Shown here: piece after piece, positions 58,952 to 64,000 of the stretch
Numbering within the stretch: position 1 is the stretch's first letter
Layout of the letters: each line of letters starts with the position of its first letter
Source of the DNA: Escallonia rubra
Taxonomy: Eukaryota > Streptophyta > Magnoliopsida > Escalloniales > Escalloniaceae
NCBI GenBank assembly: GCA_033065855.1
Contig: JAVXUO010000209.1
Coordinates: forward strand, 310,001-374,000
Direction of reading: 5' to 3'
Length of the DNA: 64,000 nt
Translations under genes and position numbers: made by a program
The notes under the pieces: model-generated
What the model was told of the DNA's origin: nothing
The model's input: the letters and a program-made list of their open reading frames with translations, nothing else
Database searches by the model: none

Positions 58952-60907
58952 TAGGGGTGGCAAGGGGCGGGTTGGGTCGGGTTGGGCCAACGAATTATGG
59001 GTCAGACATGGGTTGGGTCAGAAACAGGTTGGGTCATGTATGGGTCAGGCATGACCTGGGTTGGTGTGTATTGGGTCAAAAACGGGTCAGTCACTTGGAC
59101 CCGACCCGACCCATTTATTATCATTTTTTTGCTTTTTTTTTTTGTAAAAACAAAAAAGGAGAGAGAATCATTGTTATTATTAAGAACATATTTGCATCCA
59201 CTTTGTATTACAAATTATAAAGAGAAAATACTAATTAAGACATTGCAAACTAAAACTATTAGTCCTTGTTCAGAAAAGGAAATACATCACTATTACACAA
59301 TGACAGATTCTGAATAAATAAACAACCTTCAAGCATAACACTTTGCAAGTAATGTCTTTTGCCTAAATCCTAGCAAAAGGAAGAGGGGTTAACTACTTAT
59401 TTCCAGAATTACTCAAGAGATAGATTGGTAATCCAGTCAAAGTTACTGGATCAGCTAATGAAGATGATGGAGGGGTCACAGCAGCACTCTTCAAGGAGGC
59501 AACAGCAACACAAAGCTGCCAGACTGCACAACAAATCAATAACAAACTGTTTAGCAAAGGTTGCAATCAATACCATCCTTCAAGATAGCCTGGTTCTCTC
59601 CTGGGTGGTGGAGCAGCATACTGTAGATACTATGGAGGTGCCATTACTGGAGGACCTTGGTAATAACCTGTTGAATTTCACACGGGAAAGCGAGTTAAAA
59701 GTACCAAAATTTCGATTCTTGACACGAAGAAATTACATGCAAAAACAATGAACAAATCTACCTGTACACTAAGAAAATCGCAGCTACCTACTTCTACTGG
59801 CTACACCTCATAAGGCTAAAAACAAAAACAGTATTGTTAGCACATCGATAGCGTTAATTTAACCAAAAGCACAGGAACATTTTCTTGTGCACAGACTGTA
59901 AATGAAACAAATAGCTCATGAGCTCAGACTCGCTTACGAACTTGAATTGAGCTAAAAAATTCATATAGTTACTCAACACCCTCGGCTCCACTAATTAGGG
60001 AAAGGAGTAGAGCTTGACTAAATAAAAGCTTGTTTGTAAAATGAACATAACTAGGCTTGTGGCTATATAAATCACCTACAATAAACCAGCTGCCCAACCT
60101 TGGTCCAGCTTTAACATTCAAAAAAACTTGGTCCAGCTCAACTACTCATGCACGATGCACCCACGCATAATCAAATTGCTAAGGTAGGTAAGATAGCAAC
60201 AAGGATAGACAACTGCTGGTTTCTGAGGGTGTGTGAGAGAGAGAGAGAGAGAGAGAACAAAATAATTCCAAAAGTGGGTTCTTGGCCTCTATTCAGTATA
60301 ACAGAAACCCATGTAATTTACAGCAATTCAAGGTTACAGAAAAAACAGAAAATAGCATCAAAAGAAGGAACCGAAATCACAAAAACCATTTTTCATGTTG
60401 ATGGTTGTAAAGCAAAGATAGTAACCGATCCATGACAGAGAGATCCAGTTTACCTTGTGGTTTACAATCCAGTGGACAGACGGTGATGGTAGTCGCTCAG
60501 ATCCGTTGGGTTGCGACGGTGAAGAGAGGAGCTGTCAGGTACGGCGCCGGAGATGGGATAGTTGTCGGTCAGATCTGTTGGGTTGCGACGGTGACGAGAG
60601 GAGCGGAGATGGTGATCTTCGTCGGCGATGACGAGCTGTTGGGTTGCGGTCTTGCGGAGATGGTTGGTCGTAAGCGTTCATTTTAGATTGCGGATTTAGG
60701 TGTTTTTCTTTTGTTTATATAGCGACCCATTTGGACCCGTGGGTCGAGCCACCCAACCCACCATGACCCTTGTTTATATCAGCAACCCAAGTCTGACCCG
60801 CGGGTCGAGTCACTCATCCGACGGGTTGGCTTGGGTTGACCCAGAGAAGCTAAAAACAAGCGGGTTGGGTTGGGTTGATTGGGTTGGGTCATATTTTGCC
60901 AGCCCTA
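58952..60907. mobile_element. hAT element carrying a CYSTM gene fragment
   Basis: 1956 bp. Ends TAGGGGTGGCAA and TTTTGCCAGCCCTA lie between exact 8-bp duplications ATTGGAAG (58944-58951, 60908-60915). Subterminal GGGTTGGGTC/GACCCGACCC repeats fill both ends. No transposase frame is visible, so the element is non-autonomous. Confidence 0.9.
59451..59667 (-). pseudogene. Captured CYSTM-family gene fragment (two exons)
   Basis: Exon a (59574-59667) encodes GYYQGPPVMAPP, then an in-frame TAG, then YAAPPPRREPGYLEG. It splices via a GT donor to exon b (59451-59523), which yields GC-LAALCCCCLLEECCC and DPSIIFIS with TGA. This is the Cys-rich transmembrane (CYSTM) module that ends small stress-linked plasma-membrane proteins. 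Phase across the 50-nt gap is preserved (GGA TG|T CTG), and a further acceptor precedes exon a. Because splice sites remain, capture from genomic DNA is inferred rather than from mRNA. The TAG and the missing 5' exon make it a pseudogene. Confidence 0.82.
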
Positions 60908-60944
60908 ATTGGAAGTTGGTTCCTGTCAAAGAATAATTACGTTT

Positions 60945-61190
60945 CTAATTTTACCCTATTGGTCATCAGTGTTATTGGTCCAAACTAATGGATTACGTGT
61001 ATAATGTTACCCTAACTTTAGGCACCTTAGTGCAATTAATCCTATTGTTTATACGTCGACCATTGTGGAGTTTCAAATGTAAGAGGTGCAAGTTTTCCCT
61101 CATTTCCAAAAAGTAGGTCCAGAAAGCGCTGTGATTGTGCTACAAAAGTGTGTTACGAGTCCAACCAAAAAAAAGTGTGTTACGAGTCGT
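60945..61190. repeat. Inverted match of 22040-22200
   Basis: TAATTTTACCCTATTGGTC, CCAAACTAATGGATTACG and CTTTAGGCACCTTAGTGCAATTAAT match, reversed, the sequence just right of the hAT-like element at 16379-22031. Part resembles a Mutator-like terminus. Confidence 0.6.
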
Positions 61191-61981
61191 AGGGCTGCAA
61201 TCGAACGAGTCTCGGCTCGTTTAGGGTTGCTCATGTTCGTGTTTGTGTTATTTAGGGGTGTTCGTGTTCGGCTCGTGTTCCTCATGGGCTCTAATTTTGT
61301 GCTCAAACTTGTGTTAGCTAAAGATATACGAACAGGAGCTGTGCTCGATCAGCGCGTATAAACATGAAGATTAAAAGCTCAACAAAAAGCCCTCGTGTTT
61401 ACAAACAAAGCCCCAAACAACAGATCTCATACTTCAACTCACTGGGATATGAATTTGTAATTGATTGCTGAAGTTTTATAGATTAAGAGAGAAACAGAGA
61501 TTTGATAAAGAAAGCACCTTAATTAAGGGTCGACCGCCTCAATCCCAATTGTGGAGATTGAGCCATGGCCGCCACTGTTGGATTGTAAAAGGAGCTCGAC
61601 GAAGACAACTGAAGAGACGATGACTGGAAGTGCGATAGATCAAGCCCAAAAGAAGAATCGGTCTCCTCTTCTTAGAGTACATACACTTGACCAGAGCTTT
61701 TACCGGCAACATCGGATTCTTGACCTTCATGTGTTTCCGATCTCCGGTCAAATCACAGTGGGATCTTGAAAATCACGATTTGATGTCTACTTTATTGGTG
61801 ACTCATCGTGATCAAGTAATCCAGGTATACGGTGGATGAGCAGCTTTATTCAAAACCCAAAAGAAATACTCCAGTAAATTGGATTGTTGGGGTCTTGTTG
61901 TTTGGTTTAAGGATTCTGTTTTGGACTTCCTAGTGGGCTTTTGAGTGGACGTGTATTGCATGTAGTCTGCGGATAGACATA
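61190..61981. mobile_element. hAT-like element copy, interrupted
   Basis: Begins TAGGGCTGCAATCG and follows the 41966-42861 copy closely (ACTCACTGGGATATGAATTTG, GGTCGACCGCCTCAATC). At a TA (61980-61981) it breaks off at a Stowaway terminus. Confidence 0.75.
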
Positions 61982-61993
61982 CTCCCTCCGTCC
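61982..61993. mobile_element. Stowaway terminus (12 bp), interrupted
   Basis: CTCCCTCCGTCC directly after a TA is the canonical Stowaway end. The rest is displaced by the next element and may lie beyond the window. Confidence 0.6.
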
Positions 61994-64000
61994 TAGGGGT
62001 GAGCAGCGAACCGATCAAACCGAGTCAAACTGTTCAAACCGAACCAATCGAATCCAGACCGTTGACAAAATTGAACGGCTTGGTTTCAAAATTTCAAACC
62101 GAGGCCGGTTCGGTTCGATTCGGTTCACGGTTTAGAAATTCCAAACCGTCACGAAACTGAACCGAACCGAGGGGGATAAAAAATATATATACCATACCCT
62201 AGTTAGTTGAATATACCCTAGTTACCCTACTATATTAATCCTGTCCTTGACCCTAGTTAGTAGTTAGCTCCCTCGTTTCGCCCTAATTCATGTTTTCAGC
62301 CCACTCTTCTTCATCCGCCCCAGTTTCATACATCATCTGCCTCTCTTCGATCTTACCCAATACGCAATAAATCTGGATACACAGAGAAACAGATCTTGAA
62401 GGACCCTGGTTTGGAACTTTGGATACATAGAGAAATCGTCGTCGCCGTCAAGTATACATTTTGCAAATTAATTCAGGTAATTCTAATCATGAAATTCTTG
62501 GGTTTGGAACTTCAATTAATTCAAAGAAGGTACCCAGAAATCCACTAATACCTTAGAAACCTCTAAACATGTATGTAATGAAAATTGTCGCCATCGTCAA
62601 TTATTCGTTTTGCATGTAATCTTTATTAGTTTTTGTTTTGATTTTTATGTTTGTTTTTGGCGATTTGGCATAGGTTTTTTTTCCGTGGAGATGGATCGGT
62701 ACCAGAAGGTGGAGAAACCGAGAGCTAAGACGCAGATTGGCGAGAATGAGATTCGGATTAGGAGCCAAGGGAGGATGTGCAGCTATATCATTTTTGCTAT
62801 GAGTTTCCTTCAGGTTTAATTACCATCTTCACTGAATAATGTTCAATTAGATGTTTTTGAAACTCTAAATTGTATACTTATTGGTTGTTTGGTTTGTCAT
62901 AATACCATAATGATCAAAAGCAGCGTGTATTCACTGTTTGAGTTCCTATGTTCATTATTCACACTGTAGTTAATTATGCCGTTGTATAATATCTCAAGGC
63001 GGAGGTGCAACAGGGGCATTAAGAATAACAGTGAGGCATTTTTGTAGTATCTGTTGATGATATCAGTTGAAGTTTTGCATTATTTTCATGCTTGTCAAAA
63101 TAAAAGGATGAGTGGTATAATAGAGTTGTTCTGGTTCAATATGTTTGCGAATGTGGCCGTGCTTGCTTGCTATGTTTATGGTGACATGAATTTGCGGTGG
63201 TGTTTGGTATTTTATACCATGTAGTTGACGATGTAGTGAGTATAATTCATGGTGTTTGACAAAAGGCAGGTGAATAGTTTGAATACTTGAATTTATAGTT
63301 AATGGTTTGCAAGCTTTCTTGGCACTGGTATCTAGAGTACCATATAATCTTTTAGGTTTCCTTGTACATAATTTTAGACTGAAGCATGGTGTTATAACTC
63401 CTCTTTTCATTGTAAATTTTGAGGTAAATTCTGCATGGTTCTAGTCCAGAGAGAGTTTGATTTCATTCTGCTCTTCTTACCTATACTTAGATTTAATACT
63501 TTGTAGGAAAAAGGTTCTTCAGAAATCGTATTCAAGGCAATGGGTTGAGCCATCAATAAAATTGTAACAATTGTGGAGTTGATAACGGTGTGCCATTCAT
63601 TAGCTTTTTATGCTGTTTGGTAGTTCTTGTGTCATTCTTTTCTTTTCTAATGATGTTGAGTATATGATCATGGTGTTCTGATGACGTTGGAAATTGTCGT
63701 CGCTGGCACCTTGTTTTGCAGATTAATTGAAAGATGAAAAGTTGGATCTTGATAGAAGTCTTGAAATGAAGCTCTTTGTTACTGGAATTCTTATAATGCC
63801 TTGTTTAGTTTATTTCATTGGTTACTGGACTTCCTAATGCCTTGTTTTGTTTATTTTCTAGATGCTGTCTTTAGAAATTATCATGTAATGTAACTATTAT
63901 TTGTTGACCAGATTAGTTTTCCAATGTATCATGTAATGTAACTGTGATGTTGCTTTTGGTTAGTGGATTTTTATTTTTCCTTAAAACAAAATAAAGTTTA
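61994..64000. mobile_element. Putative hAT-like element, right end outside window
   Basis: Starts TAGGGGTGAGCAGCG, similar to hAT termini, followed by repeated AACCGAACC/GGTTCGGTTC motifs as subterminal binding sites (62020-62170). It appears to contain the Alba-like fragment. Without its right terminus and target duplication the assignment is provisional. Confidence 0.5.
62691..63587 (+). pseudogene. Alba-family DNA/RNA-binding protein gene fragment
   Basis: Exon 1 (62691-62813) starts MDRYQKVEKPRAKTQIGENE, followed by IRIRSQGRMCSYIIFAMSFLQ and a GT donor. Exon 2 (63507-63587) after TTTGTAG gives EKGSSEIVFKAMG, an in-frame TGA (63546-63548, normally Arg), then AINKIVTIVELI and a GT donor. 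This is the N-terminal half of a plant Alba protein, which binds nucleic acids as a dimer. Normal residues are replaced in several core places (RN to CS, T to I, K to T). The next exon (usually RRIVGLHQ...) was not found before 64000. A 5' UTR exon with donor is visible at about 62280-62476. Stop and substitutions mark a pseudogene. Confidence 0.85.

Overview
The window is nuclear DNA from a flowering plant, almost certainly a eudicot. Genes are split by GT-AG introns, the sequence is AT-rich, and most of it is layered transposable elements (Stowaway and Tourist MITEs, hAT and Mutator-like elements, copia and LINE remnants, tRNA-type SINEs, solo-LTR-like insertions). Nothing bacterial, phage or organellar was seen. 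The species cannot be named from the sequence.

Region by region. (1) 1-3192: no convincing gene, possibly decayed LINE sequence. (2) 3193-9026 (+): ten exons of an isoprenylcysteine alpha-carbonyl methylesterase (ICME); the N-terminal exon was not found. (3) 9.1-12.7 kb: the ICME 3' flank, which recurs at 57.57-58.95 kb; comparing the two copies dates a Tourist element and a retroposon as later insertions. (4) 14.8-53.6 kb: a broken-up array of small two-exon genes for secreted peptides, with copies at 14.86, 25.5, 28.4, 36.3, 37.7, 39.2, 44.0 and 52.4 kb. They share an almost invariant signal-peptide exon and a TTGTTGCAG acceptor, while the second exon is divergent and Cys-containing. Two copies (25503-26875 and 44031-44956, both -) are intact; the rest are frameshifted or have lost exon 1. 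An unrecognised reading frame of about 143 codons is copied three times within this array. (5) Nested elements: a hAT-like element (16379-22031) holds a 4.68-kb TG...CA insertion, a 1.42-kb solo LTR lies at 29706-31128, and a copia pol fragment at 31.58-33.30 kb. (6) 48.2-49.3 kb: a Mutator-like element carrying a FAM175/Abraxas-like gene fragment. (7) 54.8-57.5 kb (-): a LINE remnant split by a Tourist element that itself holds a Stowaway. (8) 58.95-60.9 kb: a hAT element carrying a CYSTM gene fragment. (9) 61.2-64.0 kb: hAT, then Stowaway terminus, then a second hAT-like element apparently carrying an Alba-family gene fragment, running off the window.

ICME is the only conventional conserved gene. 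The two points of greatest interest are the diversifying secreted-peptide array and the three separate cases of host gene fragments inside DNA transposons.
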